Source: a candidate division TM6 bacterium UASB340
GTDB lineage: Bacteria; Babelota; Babeliae; Babelales; UASB340
NCBI GenBank assembly: GCA_001468925.1
Contig: LDIX01000001.1
Location: 4,258-58,256 of the forward strand
Direction of reading: 5' to 3'
Length of the DNA: 53,999 nucleotides
The notes under the pieces are model-generated. The model searched no databases. It was not told the DNA's origin and saw only the letters and a program-made list of their open reading frames with translations. This document shows positions 42,082 through 53,412 of the stretch, piece by piece. The position numbers and the translations under genes were made by a program. Each line of letters opens with the position of its first letter. Position 1 is the stretch's first letter.

Positions 42082-45000
42082 TTATTCCAATGAAATACTT
42101 TCCAAACTTACTTCAAGCTCTTCTTCTTCTTGAGCTCTCTTTTCAAATTCAGAAACGTCTTCACCTATATATTTCTTCTTAAAGGATGAAACACCTGTTC
42201 CAGCTGGTATAAGTCTACCAATTAGAACATTTTCTTTCAAGCCATAAAGATTATCTACCTGTCCAACAACGGACGCCTCCGTTAACACTCGGGTTGTTTC
42301 CTGGAATGATGCAGCAGACAAGAAGCTTTCTGTACCCAAAGATGCTTTTGTTATACCCATCAAAATAGGTTTTGCAACAGCAATCTTTTTACCATCTTTT
42401 GCAATAAGATTATTAATTTCTTGCAATTGACGTTTGTCAACTCTTTCCCCAACGGCAAAGTTGGTATCTCCGGAATCAACAATAACAACTTTTCTAAGCA
42501 TCTGTCTTGCTATAAGCTCAATATGTTTATCATGAATTTCAACACCTTGAAGCCTATATATCTCTTGAATTTCTTTAACTAAGTAGCTCTGCAATTCGTC
42601 AGGTCCCAATATTCTTAAAATATCATGAACATTAGGTATTCCGGATGTTAATGAATCACCCGCATGAATATGTTCACCATCTTCAACATTTAAATGTTTA
42701 TTTCTAGGTACATTATATTCAAAAACTTCACCATCATCTGTTGTAACGGTTATTCTTCTCTGACCTCTATGTAAACCGCCAAATTTAACAATACCATCAA
42801 CATCACTTAATACTGCGGTATCTTTTGCCACTCTTGCTTCAAATAATTCTGCTACTCTTGGCAAACCACCAGTTATATCTTTAGTTTTCTTTTCTTCTCT
42901 TGGCAATTTAGCAATGATGTCGCCTTCTACAACAACATGCCCCTCTTCTATCAATAAAGTGGCATTTGTTGGTAAGTAATAACGAGCAATTTCTTCTCGT
43001 GATGGATCAGTAATTACAATAGACGGTTGACGTTTTTCATCTCGTCTTTCAAGAATAACTCTACTTGACTGACCGGTAGCTTCATTGTATTGGACTTGAT
43101 AAGTAACATTTTCAATAATATCTGAATACTCAATAGTTCCTGATTTATCAGTCATTATTACTTTTTCAAGATCCCATTCGGCTAATTTTTGATCTTTTTT
43201 GATGATTTCATTATCCGAAACAAATAAACGAGTTCCATATTCTATATTAAACTCTTCCAACTCTCTTCCATCATCAGAAAGAATCGCCAATCTACCTCTA
43301 CGGTTCATCACAACAAATTCATTTTTTCTATTTTTTATAGTAAAAATTTCTTTAAATTTAATTTTACCTGCAAATTTTGATCTGTAATAATTTTGTTCAA
43401 CAAGACCACTAGCTGTACCACCAATATGGAATGTTCTCATTGTAAGCTGTGTTCCAGGTTCACCAATAGATTGTGCTGCAATAATACCAACAGCAAGACC
43501 AACATCAACCAATTTCTGAGTTGATAAATCCATACCATAACATTTAGCACAAACTCCGCGTTTTGCCTGGCATGTCATTGTAGATCTAACTGCTATATTA
43601 GAAACAGCAGAATCGGCAATTCTTTCTACAGCATCACTATCAATCAACTCACCTTGGCTTACAACTAATTTACCGCTAACAGGATCCATTACATCTTCAG
43701 CAGCAATTCTTCCAAAAGCACGCTCTTCAAGAGGTTCTATTATTTCACCGGATTCTTTAATATCTGAAAGAACTACATAACCTAATGAATTACAATCGCT
43801 AATAGTTACAACAACATCTTGAGCAACATCGATTAAACGTCTAGTCAAATAACCAGAGTTTGCAGTTTTTAATGCTGTATCCGCAAGACCCTTTCGAGCA
43901 CCGTGAGTAGAAATAAAATATTCAAACACATTTAAGCCTTCTTTAAAGTTGGCTATAACAGGAGTTTCCAATATTTCACCTGATGGTTTAGCCATCAAAC
44001 CTCTCATTGCAGCAAGCTGTCTTATCTGTTGTCTTGAACCTCTAGCTCCGGAATCTAACATCATAAATATTGGATTGAACGGTGTACGTTCTCCGGATTG
44101 ATTCAAATATGCTTGATTATCTGTTTTTTCTAAAGCATTCAACATTTCAACAGTAACCGCCTCAGTTGCTTTTGCCCAAATTTGTATAACTTTATTAGAT
44201 CGTTCTTTATTTGTAATAGCACCATCTTTATAAAGTTGTTCTATTTTTTCAACTTCTTTTTTAGCTAAATCAACTATTTCTTTTTTAGCTTCAGGAATAA
44301 CCATATTGTCTACATTTAATGATATTCCACCAAATGTAGCTTGCGAAAATCCTAATGCTTTTATTTTATCTAGAGTTACTGCAGTTTTTTCTTGCCCAAA
44401 AAATCTAAATAATCTTGAAACTAGTTTTGCTAAATCTTTTTTCTTTACAGCTTTATTGATCCATTCAAACTCAGCGCCCTCAGGTAATGCTGAATAAAGT
44501 AAAGTTCGGCCGACAGTTGTATCAATCAAATTACCTGAACTTAATCTTAATTTTATTGGAGCTTGAATATCAACTTTTTCATGCTGATGAGCAAATATAA
44601 CTTCTTGTATACTTGAAAAAACAAGACCTTCACCTTTTACATTTTTTCTTGCTTTAGTCATATAATAAAGACCTAAAACCATATCCTGTGAAGGTGTAGC
44701 CAAGGGTCTTCCACTCGCAGGAGATAAAAGATTTTTAGAAGAAAGCATCAATGCATCAGCTTCTTTTCTTGATTTTTCACTTAACAATACGTGTACTGCC
44801 ATTTGGTCACCATCAAAGTCTGCGTTAAATGCAGCGCAAACTAAAGGATGAATCTTAATAGCCTTACCCTCAACCAATATAGGATAAAAAGCTTGAATAC
44901 CAAGTCTATGTAATGTTGGGGCTCGATTCAATAACACAGGTAAGCCTTTAACAACTGCTTCTAATGCTTCCCATGATTCATCCGTCATATTTTCAACCAT

Positions 45001-46206
45001 ACGTTTTGCAACTCTTAAGTTTGGAGCTAGCTCTCTTCTTTGCAATTCTACATAAACAAACGGTTTAAATAATTCCAACGCCATAAGTTTTGGCAATCCA
45101 CATTGATGAATTTGTAATTCCGGTTCAACTACAATTACCGATCTACCGGAATAGTCAACACGTTTACCAAGTAAATTTTGTCTAAATCGCCCTTGCTTAC
45201 CTCTAAGCATTTCACTTAAAGATTTCAATGGACGTTTATTAGAACCCCTAACCGGTTGACCTCTTCTACCATTATCGATAAGAGCATCAACAGATTCTTG
45301 CAACATTCTTTTTTCGTTTTTAATAATTACATCAGGAGCCTGAAGTTCTATTAAACGTTTTAATCTTATATTTCTGTTTAAAACTCTTCTATACAAATCA
45401 TTTAAGTCAGAACTAGCAAAACGTCCACCTTCCAATGGAACTAATGGTCTCAAATCAGGTGGAATTACCGGTAAATCTTCAAGAATTATCCATTCAGGTC
45501 TTTGATTTGATGTTAGCATTCCTGATAAAATTTTATATCTTTTTGCTAATTTACTTTTTTGTGTTAATGAAACTGTGCTGGATAACTCTTCATCCATTCT
45601 TCTAACTTCAAATGAAAGATCCATCAAAGAAAGAATTTGTCTAATTGCCTCAGCACCCATTTCAGCTCTGAATGATAAATCCTGAACATTTGCTGAAACA
45701 TAATCTTCATATTCTTGTGCAGATAATAATGTTTTTGATGCATATGGCGAAGAACCTTGATTTATAACCATATAGCTATCAAAGTATATTACACGTTCAA
45801 GATCTCGAACAGTCATATTAAGAATTAAACTTAAATAACTTGGTATACCCTTTAAAAACCAAATATGACATACGGGAGAAACCAAATGGATATGCCCCAT
45901 TCGTTCTCTTCTAACTTTTGCTTGAATAACTTCAACACCGCACTTTTCACAAGTAATACCGCGATGTTTCATTCTTTTGTACTTACCGCAATTACATTCC
46001 CAATCTTTTACGGGACCAAATATGCGAGCACAAAACAAACCGTCACGTTCCGGTTTTAATGTTCTATAGTTAATAGTTTCTATTTTTTTTACTTCACCAT
46101 AAGAAAGCGAGCGAATCTTTTCAGGAGAAGCTAAACCAACCTTAATTGCGTTAAACTGAGATGGATTAATATATTCTCTAAAGCGCTCAAGTATTCTATT
46201 ATTCAC
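42082..46206 (-). CDS. rpoC: DNA-directed RNA polymerase beta' subunit
   Basis: A 1374-residue beta' subunit. The N-terminal zinc site is [20 protein letters not shown]; the clamp has [11 protein letters not shown]; the catalytic magnesium loop is [12 protein letters not shown]; and the second zinc site is [13 protein letters not shown]. The bridge helix/trigger loop region ([11 protein letters not shown]) and the C-terminal LLGITKASL-type segment are present. The start is GTG at 46206, overlapping the rpoB stop by 8 bases, so translation is probably coupled. Length is close to the E. coli protein. Confidence 0.97.
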   Translation of the reverse strand: MNNRILERFREYINPSQFNAIKVGLASPEKIRSLSYGEVKKIETINYRTLKPERDGLFCARIFGPVKDWECNCGKYKRMKHRGITCEKCGVEVIQAKVRRERMGHIHLVSPVCHIWFLKGIPSYLSLILNMTVRDLERVIYFDSYMVINQGSSPYASKTLLSAQEYEDYVSANVQDLSFRAEMGAEAIRQILSLMDLSFEVRRMDEELSSTVSLTQKSKLAKRYKILSGMLTSNQRPEWIILEDLPVIPPDLRPLVPLEGGRFASSDLNDLYRRVLNRNIRLKRLIELQAPDVIIKNEKRMLQESVDALIDNGRRGQPVRGSNKRPLKSLSEMLRGKQGRFRQNLLGKRVDYSGRSVIVVEPELQIHQCGLPKLMALELFKPFVYVELQRRELAPNLRVAKRMVENMTDESWEALEAVVKGLPVLLNRAPTLHRLGIQAFYPILVEGKAIKIHPLVCAAFNADFDGDQMAVHVLLSEKSRKEADALMLSSKNLLSPASGRPLATPSQDMVLGLYYMTKARKNVKGEGLVFSSIQEVIFAHQHEKVDIQAPIKLRLSSGNLIDTTVGRTLLYSALPEGAEFEWINKAVKKKDLAKLVSRLFRFFGQEKTAVTLDKIKALGFSQATFGGISLNVDNMVIPEAKKEIVDLAKKEVEKIEQLYKDGAITNKERSNKVIQIWAKATEAVTVEMLNALEKTDNQAYLNQSGERTPFNPIFMMLDSGARGSRQQIRQLAAMRGLMAKPSGEILETPVIANFKEGLNVFEYFISTHGARKGLADTALKTANSGYLTRRLIDVAQDVVVTISDCNSLGYVVLSDIKESGEIIEPLEERAFGRIAAEDVMDPVSGKLVVSQGELIDSDAVERIADSAVSNIAVRSTMTCQAKRGVCAKCYGMDLSTQKLVDVGLAVGIIAAQSIGEPGTQLTMRTFHIGGTASGLVEQNYYRSKFAGKIKFKEIFTIKNRKNEFVVMNRRGRLAILSDDGRELEEFNIEYGTRLFVSDNEIIKKDQKLAEWDLEKVIMTDKSGTIEYSDIIENVTYQVQYNEATGQSSRVILERRDEKRQPSIVITDPSREEIARYYLPTNATLLIEEGHVVVEGDIIAKLPREEKKTKDITGGLPRVAELFEARVAKDTAVLSDVDGIVKFGGLHRGQRRITVTTDDGEVFEYNVPRNKHLNVEDGEHIHAGDSLTSGIPNVHDILRILGPDELQSYLVKEIQEIYRLQGVEIHDKHIELIARQMLRKVVIVDSGDTNFAVGERVDKRQLQEINNLIAKDGKKIAVAKPILMGITKASLGTESFLSAASFQETTRVLTEASVVGQVDNLYGLKENVLIGRLIPAGTGVSSFKKKYIGEDVSEFEKRAQEEEELEVSLESISLE

Positions 46207-49200
46207 TGACTTGCTCCTTGCTTGCTTTAAATAGATCTACTTGTAAACCTAAACTTTGCAATTCTTTTACTAACACATTAAATGACTCTGGAATACCCGG
46301 TACAGGTACATCATCACCTCGAACTATTGCCTCATAAGCCTTTATACGACCATTTACGTCGTCTGACTTAACCGTCAACATTTCTTGTAATGTATATGCA
46401 GCACCATAAGCATACAATGCCCAAACTTCCATCTCACCAAGTCTCTGTCCACCAAATTGAGCTTTACCACCCAAAGGCTGTTGCGTAATTAATGAGTAAG
46501 GACCAACAGATCTTGCGTGAAGTTTATCATCAGCCAAGTGATTTAATTTCATCATATAAATATAACCAACGGTTACAGGCTGATCGAAACGCAGTCCGGT
46601 TTTACCATCAAACAATGTATATGCTCCATTAGTCGACATTCCAAGATCTTTTAATAATGGAATAATCACATTTTGATAACTAGCTCCGTCAAATATCGGT
46701 GTCTTAAATGCTAAACCATTTTTAACCGTTTTTTCCGCAAGCTCTTTTACAGCATCTTGACCTTGATTCTTTTCAATAGAGTCAATTAATTCACCCGAAT
46801 ATAATTCGGTAAGCTGTTTTTTAAGTTCTTTATAACTAAGTTCATTAATATTTTTAGCCAAATTTGCAGATATTTTTTTACCTGCAAAACCAAGAATTGT
46901 CTCTAAAATCTGCCCAACGTTCATACGACCCGGAACACCAAGCGGATTTAAAACTATATCAACAGATGTTCCATCATCCATAAATGGCATATCTTCAATA
47001 TTAACAATTTGTGATACCACACCTTTATTTCCATGTCGTCCGGCCATTTTATCACCAACCGATACATGTCTTTTTGCAGCTACATAAACTTTTACCATCT
47101 TTAATACTCCTGATGGTAAATCATCACCTTTTCTTAATCTTGTGAACATGTCTGCTTTTATAGACGTTAAAACTTGGATCTGATCGCTCAACATTATTGA
47201 AAAATCTTTAATCTTGGAATCAATATTTTTATTACCCGACTCCAAAGTTAATAACATATCAATATCCAAATTTTCTAATTTTGAAACAGAATATTTTGTA
47301 TCCTGTATTTTTACATTAGAAATAGAATTTTCAGAAAGCAACGCATTAATTTTGTTTTTTACACCTTTTTGAAGTATCGAAATTCTTGAAGCATAATCAT
47401 CTTCAATAATTTCTGTTTGCTTTTGCACAAAATCTTTATAACGTTTATCTTTTCTTATTCCACTTTTTGAAAATACTTTTACATCAAGAACTGTTGCTTC
47501 AACTCCTGGTGGAACTCTTAAAGACGTATCACGAACTTCTCTTGATTTTTCACCAAAAATTGCTCTTAATAATTTTTCTTCAGGAGAAACTTGTATATCA
47601 CCTTTTAATGTAACTTTACCAACTAAAATATCCCCAGGTTTTACTCTTGTTCCAATTCGTACAATTCCATCTTCATCCAAGGCTGCCAGATCTTTTTCTC
47701 CAACATTTGGAATATCTCTAGTTATTTCTTCAGCACCCAATTTGGTATCTCTGGCTTCTACTATAAATTCTTCAACGTGTACAGATGTAAATACGTCATC
47801 ACTTACCAAACGTTTGCTCAAAACTATAGCATCTTCAAAGTTATATCCGCGCCAAGGCATAAATGCAACCAAAACGTTGCTTCCCAAAGATAAATCACCA
47901 TCCAATGTTGCAGCACCATTTGCAATTACATCGCCCTTTTGAATTTTATCTCCAACTTTAACAACAGGTGTATAATGAATCCATGTGCTATGAGAAGATC
48001 TGGCGAATTTTTTCAATTTATAAACATCAACAGGTCTTGAAAACCATCTTTTTTCACTCTTAGTTGTATCAAAAAGACCTATTTCTATTTTTTCACCAGA
48101 AACGTATTCGACTACACCTGAACGTTGAGCTAATAGGGCAATGCCTTGAGTAGTTCCAATTTCACGTTCCATACCAGTTCCTACAAGCGGATACTGACAT
48201 TTAACAAGCGGAACAGCCTGGCGTTGCATATTAGATCCCATCAACGCTCTATTTGCGTCATCATGCTCTAAGAATGGAATTAATGCTGTTGCAACAGAAA
48301 CCAACTGTTTTGGTGATGCATCCAAATAATCAACATTTTTTGATTCAGTTCTAAATATATTTTCATCATTACGAACAAGAAGCATATCTTCTTTAATTTT
48401 ATTTTTACTATCAAGTTCAACTGATGCTTGGGCGATATTTTTTCCAGTTTCCAAGTATGCATCCAAATATTTTATATCTTCAGATACAACGCCATCATTA
48501 ACTTCTCTATATGGAGTTTCTATAAATCCAAGATCGTTAACACGAGCATAAGTAGATAGAGATGAAATAAGACCTATATTTTGTCCTTCAGGAGTTTCTA
48601 TCGGACAAATTCTTCCATAATGTGAAGGATGAACGTCACGAACTTCAAAACTGGCTCTTTCTCTTGTCAAACCACCGGGCCCAAGAGCGGATAATCTACG
48701 CTTATGTGCCATCTCTGCTACAGGATTAGTTTGATCCATAAATTGCGATAATTGTCCTGTGCCAAAAAATTCTCTAAATACAGCTGCAATTGGTTTAACA
48801 TTTAATACATCATAAGGCATCATTGTTGCATAATTATCTTGTAATCTAAATCGCTCTTTTACTATTTTTTCAACTTTTGTTAAACCTGAATACAATTGAG
48901 ATTGCAATAATTCACCGACTAATCTAACAGCTCTATTGCCAAGGTGATCAATATCATCCAATATACCTTGACCGCTCTCTTTTAATCCAATCAAATATTT
49001 TATTGTAGCAACGATATCATCTTGAGTTAAATACGTAATTTCAGTATCAACATTTAAACCAAGTTTTCTATTTGTTCTAATACGACCAACAACTGTTAAA
49101 TCATAAAATCTTGAATTAAAAAATAAATTATGAAAATATTCTTCCATAATTTTTAGAGAAGGAACATCCCCCGGACGCAATTTTGTATAAATTTCTTTTA

Positions 49201-50518
49201 ATGCATCTTCTTTAGAATTTACATTATCATGAGCAAACGTTACAGCTAATGTTGGTTGAACTAAAAGTCCTGAAGACTTTACAACTTTCAACTCGACAAT
49301 ACCAGAAAGATTTGCAACTTGATCAACTAATTCCTGAGTTAAAGCCATACCTTGCTGAGCTATAATTTCTCCGGAATTTTGATCTATCAAATCACCGGCC
49401 AAAATTTTATTAACTACGCTGCTTTTTCTGACTATTAACTCTTTTACGCCTTCTTTTTTTAACTTTTCTATTAAATTTTTATTAAATCTTTGTCCTACAA
49501 CAAATTTTTCTTCTAATTTTTTAGATAATGCTCCAGAAGCAAGTCTTTGACCAATTAAATGGTCCCCTATTTTATTATAGAATTCTCCGGATTTTGCATA
49601 AATAGTTTCAAAATCATAAAACATTGAAAGAATAGAATCTTTTGCAATCCCCATAGCTTGCAAAAATGTTGTTGCCAAAATTTTCTTTTTTTTATCTATT
49701 CGAACATTTAATACATCATTGCTATCAAATTCAAAATCTATCCAAGAGCCTCTCGCCGGAATAATTCTTGCAATATGACAAGGTAAACCCTTAAAATCTT
49801 TTGTCTTTTTACTTAGGGTAAATATGGCACCAGGAGCTCTATGCAACTGACTTACAACAACCCTATCAACACCATTAATAATAAATGTTCCATTGTTACC
49901 TAATTTATATGAACCTTCATCATCTTCAAATAAATCAACCATTATAGGAAGATCCGCAAAAAAGACTTCCTGTTCTTTTATGTCTTTTACTGATTTTTTA
50001 GAAGTTTTAGGATCAATATCCCAAGAAACGAGTTGCATTTTTAATTTTAAAGGCATTGAATAAGTTTTGCCGCTATATCTAGCCTCATCGGCAGTAATTT
50101 CATTTTTTACAAATACTCGAGCAGAACATTTTTTGCATACGACATAACTTGCAGTATGTTTTCCGCATTCAGGACAAACATCTTCATTTAATCGCCCAGA
50201 TCCATTTTTTTTACAAGAAGAACAACTCCACTTATACCTATTTTCTATACCTTTTACACTGCCGCAAGCACACTCCCAATCACCTAATTCATAACTTACG
50301 TATTCTAAAGATATTTTATCAGTATTTTCAATTGGAAATGTATCTCGCAAAACTTTTTCCAATCCAATATTCTTGCGTTCAGATGGCAAAAAATCCAACT
50401 GAGCAAAATCATTAAAAGATTTTGATTGTATTTCTATAAGATCAGGAAGTTGAACAACCTCTTTAATTTTCCCAAAAGATTTTCTAAAGACACCTTTACC
50501 TAAATGCACTTGAGCCAT
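46199..50518 (-). CDS. rpoB: DNA-directed RNA polymerase beta subunit with N-terminal cysteine-rich insertion
   Basis: A beta subunit of 1439 residues; the start is the ATG at 50518 (MAQVHLGKG) with TAGGAG before it, not the 22-codon open extension upstream. The rifampicin region is standard (QLSQFMDQTNP, HKRRLSALGPGG), as are the catalytic and C-terminal motifs (GDKMAGRHGNKGV, GQRLGEMEVWALYAYGA). Unusually, after the conserved LEYVSYELGD at residue 79 an insertion of about 65 residues carries eight cysteines in four pairs (83/85, 99/102, 115/118, 128/131), probably two zinc ribbons, before the sequence resumes with TYSMPLKLKMQL. A C-terminal overlap couples it to rpoC. Confidence 0.97.
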   Translation of the reverse strand: MAQVHLGKGVFRKSFGKIKEVVQLPDLIEIQSKSFNDFAQLDFLPSERKNIGLEKVLRDTFPIENTDKISLEYVSYELGDWECACGSVKGIENRYKWSCSSCKKNGSGRLNEDVCPECGKHTASYVVCKKCSARVFVKNEITADEARYSGKTYSMPLKLKMQLVSWDIDPKTSKKSVKDIKEQEVFFADLPIMVDLFEDDEGSYKLGNNGTFIINGVDRVVVSQLHRAPGAIFTLSKKTKDFKGLPCHIARIIPARGSWIDFEFDSNDVLNVRIDKKKKILATTFLQAMGIAKDSILSMFYDFETIYAKSGEFYNKIGDHLIGQRLASGALSKKLEEKFVVGQRFNKNLIEKLKKEGVKELIVRKSSVVNKILAGDLIDQNSGEIIAQQGMALTQELVDQVANLSGIVELKVVKSSGLLVQPTLAVTFAHDNVNSKEDALKEIYTKLRPGDVPSLKIMEEYFHNLFFNSRFYDLTVVGRIRTNRKLGLNVDTEITYLTQDDIVATIKYLIGLKESGQGILDDIDHLGNRAVRLVGELLQSQLYSGLTKVEKIVKERFRLQDNYATMMPYDVLNVKPIAAVFREFFGTGQLSQFMDQTNPVAEMAHKRRLSALGPGGLTRERASFEVRDVHPSHYGRICPIETPEGQNIGLISSLSTYARVNDLGFIETPYREVNDGVVSEDIKYLDAYLETGKNIAQASVELDSKNKIKEDMLLVRNDENIFRTESKNVDYLDASPKQLVSVATALIPFLEHDDANRALMGSNMQRQAVPLVKCQYPLVGTGMEREIGTTQGIALLAQRSGVVEYVSGEKIEIGLFDTTKSEKRWFSRPVDVYKLKKFARSSHSTWIHYTPVVKVGDKIQKGDVIANGAATLDGDLSLGSNVLVAFMPWRGYNFEDAIVLSKRLVSDDVFTSVHVEEFIVEARDTKLGAEEITRDIPNVGEKDLAALDEDGIVRIGTRVKPGDILVGKVTLKGDIQVSPEEKLLRAIFGEKSREVRDTSLRVPPGVEATVLDVKVFSKSGIRKDKRYKDFVQKQTEIIEDDYASRISILQKGVKNKINALLSENSISNVKIQDTKYSVSKLENLDIDMLLTLESGNKNIDSKIKDFSIMLSDQIQVLTSIKADMFTRLRKGDDLPSGVLKMVKVYVAAKRHVSVGDKMAGRHGNKGVVSQIVNIEDMPFMDDGTSVDIVLNPLGVPGRMNVGQILETILGFAGKKISANLAKNINELSYKELKKQLTELYSGELIDSIEKNQGQDAVKELAEKTVKNGLAFKTPIFDGASYQNVIIPLLKDLGMSTNGAYTLFDGKTGLRFDQPVTVGYIYMMKLNHLADDKLHARSVGPYSLITQQPLGGKAQFGGQRLGEMEVWALYAYGAAYTLQEMLTVKSDDVNGRIKAYEAIVRGDDVPVPGIPESFNVLVKELQSLGLQVDLFKASKEQVSE

Positions 50519-50670
50519 CCACAAACTCCTAAAGCGTAATTTTACCGCAACAAACCTTTTAAGTTTCCACCCACAAAATCGCAAAGCAAAAAGGCCGTTT
50601 TAAACGTTTCTACCCAAACACCAAATATATTTTAACATTTAAATAAAAACATTTAAAACGGTAATAAGTT

Positions 50671-50713
50671 AAAAAATAAAATAAAAACAACTGTTTTTGT
50701 TGTTTTTTATTTT
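50671..50713 (-). terminator. Terminator or attenuator between rplL and rpoB
   Basis: Arms AAAATAAAAACAAC and GTTGTTTTTTATTTT pair with one bulge around a 7-base loop, followed on the minus strand by a T-run. It begins at the rplL stop codon. Partial termination here would set the usual excess of L7/L12 over RNA polymerase. Confidence 0.6.
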
Positions 50714-51089
50714 ATGATAGCTCTACTTTTGCGCCGGCAGCTTCTAAAGCTTCTTTGATTTTTTTAGCATCATCCTTAGATGCAGCTTCAGAAACAACCC
50801 CAGGAGCACCTTCAACTAAATCCTTGGCTTCTTTTAAATTCAAAGCAGTTACGGTTCTTAATGCTTTGATTACTTTAATTTTATCAGCGCCGGAATCTTT
50901 TAATGTAACCTTAAATTCGGTCTTTTCTTCTGTAGGAGCTGCTGCTGCTACAGGAGCTGCTGCTGCTGCAACAGGCATAGCTGCAGAAACGCCAAACTTT
51001 TCTTCTAACGCTTTAACAAGCTCTGCAACTTCCAATAAAGACATATTGCTTACTTGCTCAACTATCTGATTAATATTTGATGTAGCCAT
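50712..51089 (-). CDS. rplL: 50S ribosomal protein L7/L12
   Basis: A 125-residue stalk protein: N-terminal dimerisation helices ([19 protein letters not shown]), an alanine/proline-rich hinge (residues about 36-55) and the C-terminal factor-binding domain ([37 protein letters not shown]). Several copies bind each ribosome, which fits the strong expression implied by the terminator just after it. It is 64 bases after rplJ. Confidence 0.97.
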   Translation of the reverse strand: MATSNINQIVEQVSNMSLLEVAELVKALEEKFGVSAAMPVAAAAAPVAAAAPTEEKTEFKVTLKDSGADKIKVIKALRTVTALNLKEAKDLVEGAPGVVSEAASKDDAKKIKEALEAAGAKVELS

Positions 51090-51153
51090 GAAGCCCTCAC
51101 CTTTAAACTATAAAAAAACAATATTTAATTAATATTTACTATACAAAACAACC

Positions 51154-51648
51154 TTATACTTGTGCCTGATCCTTTTTGGCAACGACATTTAACAATCTTG
51201 CCAAGCTCGCTATTGGAGCCTGTAAAGTTCCTGCCAATATAGCCAAAAGAACCTCACGTGAAGGCAACGATGCCAAATATTTAATCTGTTCCTTTGACAT
51301 AGATTTAGATTCAAAAAAACCTGAAACTATATCAAGCTGCTCATTACTAGTTGAAAAATCAACCAATACTTTTGCTACAGATGGAACATCTTTTTTAACA
51401 AAAACAAGACCTACCTGATTTTTGAATTCATCTTTAAATCCATCAATACCAGAAAGATCATGTGCCGCTAATTTCATTAAACGTGCTTTTGTAACCTTAA
51501 AAACACCATCAACATTGCGCAATTGAGCCTTTAAGCTCTGAATTTGCGCAACAGATAAACCTTTATATCCAACCAAAAATGATGCATTGGCAGTTTTTAA
51601 TTGGTCGTTTATATTTTTTATAACTGATTCTTTTTGTTGACGATTCAT
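51154..51648 (-). CDS. rplJ: 50S ribosomal protein L10
   Basis: A 164-residue L10, the base of the ribosomal stalk that holds L7/L12 dimers. NASFLVGYKGLSVAQIQSLKAQLR, FKVTKARLMKLA and the C-terminal region ILAGTLQAPIASLARLLNVVA match the family. It normally controls rplJL translation through its leader; the gap from rplA is only 24 bases, so any such site would lie inside the 3' end of rplA. Confidence 0.95.
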   Translation of the reverse strand: MNRQQKESVIKNINDQLKTANASFLVGYKGLSVAQIQSLKAQLRNVDGVFKVTKARLMKLAAHDLSGIDGFKDEFKNQVGLVFVKKDVPSVAKVLVDFSTSNEQLDIVSGFFESKSMSKEQIKYLASLPSREVLLAILAGTLQAPIASLARLLNVVAKKDQAQV

Positions 51649-51672
51649 TTTAATAAACCTCTTATGCTAAAC

Positions 51673-52365
51673 CTAAACAACTTCATCAGGGTTTACAACA
51701 ACACCAACACCCATTGTAGATGAAATAACAATTTTCTTTATAAACTTACCTTTTGAACTTGCCGGCTTTGCAGCTCTTATAGATTTTATCAAAGCTATAA
51801 GATTTTCTTCTAATTTATCTGCACCAAATGAAACTTTACCGAATGCAGCGTGAACCGCACCATTTTTATCATTTCTAAATGATACACGGCCTTTTTTCAA
51901 ATCAGTAATTATAGCAGTTACATCATCAGTAACAGTTCCAACTTTTTTGTTAGGCAACAAACCTTTTGGTCCCAAAATTTTTGCTAATTTACCAATTTTT
52001 CCCATAAGATCTGTAGTTGCAACAGCAACATCAAATCCTATCCAGCCGCCTTCAATTTTTTCAATTAAATCTTCCAAACCGACAAAATCTGCGCCTGCTG
52101 CCTTTGCTTCCTGCTCTTTTTCTCCGGTTGCAAAAACTAAAACTCGCAAGCTCTTTCCGGTACCATGAGGTAAAAGCGCTGAGCCTCTAACTGTTTGCTC
52201 ACCTTTAGATGCATCAATACCCAAAACAGTGCTCAGATTAACAGATTCATCAAATTTAGCAGATGCGTTTTTAACAACAAATTCAAGACCCTTTTTCAAG
52301 GTATCAATATTTGCCGCAACGAGTGCTTCTTGAGCTTTTTTAATTCTTTTGCCTGTTTTAATCAT
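51673..52365 (-). CDS. rplA: 50S ribosomal protein L1
   Basis: A 230-residue L1, which forms the mobile L1 stalk at the ribosomal E site. FDESVNLSTVLGIDASKGEQTVRGSALLPHGTGK in pieces (NLSTVLGID, GSALLPHGTGK), GADFVGLEDLIEKIEGGWIGFD, ILGPKGLLPNKKVGTV and a C-terminal strand VISSTMGVGVVVNPDEV are typical. L1 usually represses the rplK-rplA mRNA. The stop lies 53 bases from the start of the downstream genes in the normal order K-A-J-L. Confidence 0.97.
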   Translation of the reverse strand: MIKTGKRIKKAQEALVAANIDTLKKGLEFVVKNASAKFDESVNLSTVLGIDASKGEQTVRGSALLPHGTGKSLRVLVFATGEKEQEAKAAGADFVGLEDLIEKIEGGWIGFDVAVATTDLMGKIGKLAKILGPKGLLPNKKVGTVTDDVTAIITDLKKGRVSFRNDKNGAVHAAFGKVSFGADKLEENLIALIKSIRAAKPASSKGKFIKKIVISSTMGVGVVVNPDEVV

Positions 52366-52418
52366 AAAAAATCCAATTTCAACTAATCAACATAAACATA
52401 TAACAAATATAAGCAAAA

Positions 52419-52844
52419 CTAATCCCTAATTTGTAATCCCATACTTCTGGCACTACCTGCAACAACTTTTTTTGCTGCTTCCATATTAAAAGCATTCAAA
52501 TCAGGCATTTTAATTTTTGCTATTTCTTCTATATCTGCCCAAGAAATTGTTCCAGCAACGTCTTTACTTGGATTGCTAGACCCTTTTTGTATTTTTGCTT
52601 TTTTTCGCAAAAGCTCAGATACTGGGGCTGTCTTTAAAACAAAATCAAATGTTTTATCAACATAGATAGTAATCATGACAGGAACAGTTTCTCCTTTGCG
52701 ATTAGCAGTAGCTGCATTGAATTTTTTACAAAAATCCATAATAGCAACACCATGCTGACCCAAACAAGATCCTACCGGAGGAGCTGGAGTTGCCGCCCCT
52801 GCAGGAATTTGAAGCTTCACATTTGCTTTAACTTTTTTTGCCAT
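52419..52844 (-). CDS. rplK: 50S ribosomal protein L11
   Basis: A 141-residue L11 of the GTPase-associated centre. KLQIPAGAATPAPPVGSCLGQHGV (in pieces: LQIPAGAATPAPPVG, LGQHGVAIM), FCKKFNAAT, and the C-terminal RNA-binding domain KTAPVSELLRKKAKIQKGSS and MPDLNAFNMEAAKKVVAGSARSMG are conserved (shown as fragments). The length is standard. It lies 20 bases after nusG and before rplA, in the usual gene order. Confidence 0.97.
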   Translation of the reverse strand: MAKKVKANVKLQIPAGAATPAPPVGSCLGQHGVAIMDFCKKFNAATANRKGETVPVMITIYVDKTFDFVLKTAPVSELLRKKAKIQKGSSNPSKDVAGTISWADIEEIAKIKMPDLNAFNMEAAKKVVAGSARSMGLQIRD

Positions 52845-52864
52845 ATTTAAAACCTAAATTTAAA

Positions 52865-53383
52865 TTACCTTTTTACTTGATCAAAACCTAACTCAACAGG
52901 AGTTAGTCTTCCAAAAATACTTACCATTACTGTAAGCTTTCCACGTTCCTCATCAACCTTTTCAACGATACCAACAAAACCTGAAAATGGTCCACTTGAT
53001 ATGTTAACCTCGCTGCCCTCCACAAAAGTAACTACTTCTTGAGCAACTGGTAATTGACCACTCATTTGAGCAAAAATTCGCTCAACTTCTTTGTTGGAAA
53101 GCGGAACCGGCTTTTCACCGCCTAAAAAACGTGTAACCCTAGGGTTTGAAGCGACAACCTTATAGGATTCACCGGTCATTTCCAGTTGTATTAGTAAATA
53201 TCCAGGAAAAATTTTTTCTTTTTTATCTTGCTCTCCAGATATCAATGAAACTACCTGTCCTCTTGGGACCAATATTTCGCCAAATAAATCTTGAAGACCT
53301 TCTTCAATAATGCGCTTATCAAGATCAGCTTTCACAACCTCTTCAAAGCCTGTATATATTTGAACTACATACCAACGTTTCAT
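52865..53383 (-). CDS. nusG: Transcription termination/antitermination protein NusG
   Basis: A 172-residue NusG with the RNA polymerase-binding NGN domain (MKRWYVVQIYTGFEEVVKADL, YLLIQLEMT, RVTRFLGGEKPVPL) and the C-terminal KOW domain (VNISSGPFSGFVGIVEKVDEERGKLTVMV, here abbreviated; SGPFSGFVG is the key piece). NusG aids processivity and couples RNA polymerase to Rho or the ribosome. It follows secE, the standard pair, with 29 bases between. Confidence 0.97.
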   Translation of the reverse strand: MKRWYVVQIYTGFEEVVKADLDKRIIEEGLQDLFGEILVPRGQVVSLISGEQDKKEKIFPGYLLIQLEMTGESYKVVASNPRVTRFLGGEKPVPLSNKEVERIFAQMSGQLPVAQEVVTFVEGSEVNISSGPFSGFVGIVEKVDEERGKLTVMVSIFGRLTPVELGFDQVKR

Positions 53384-53412
53384 AATAAATCCATCAATTC
53401 GAATCCAAATTA

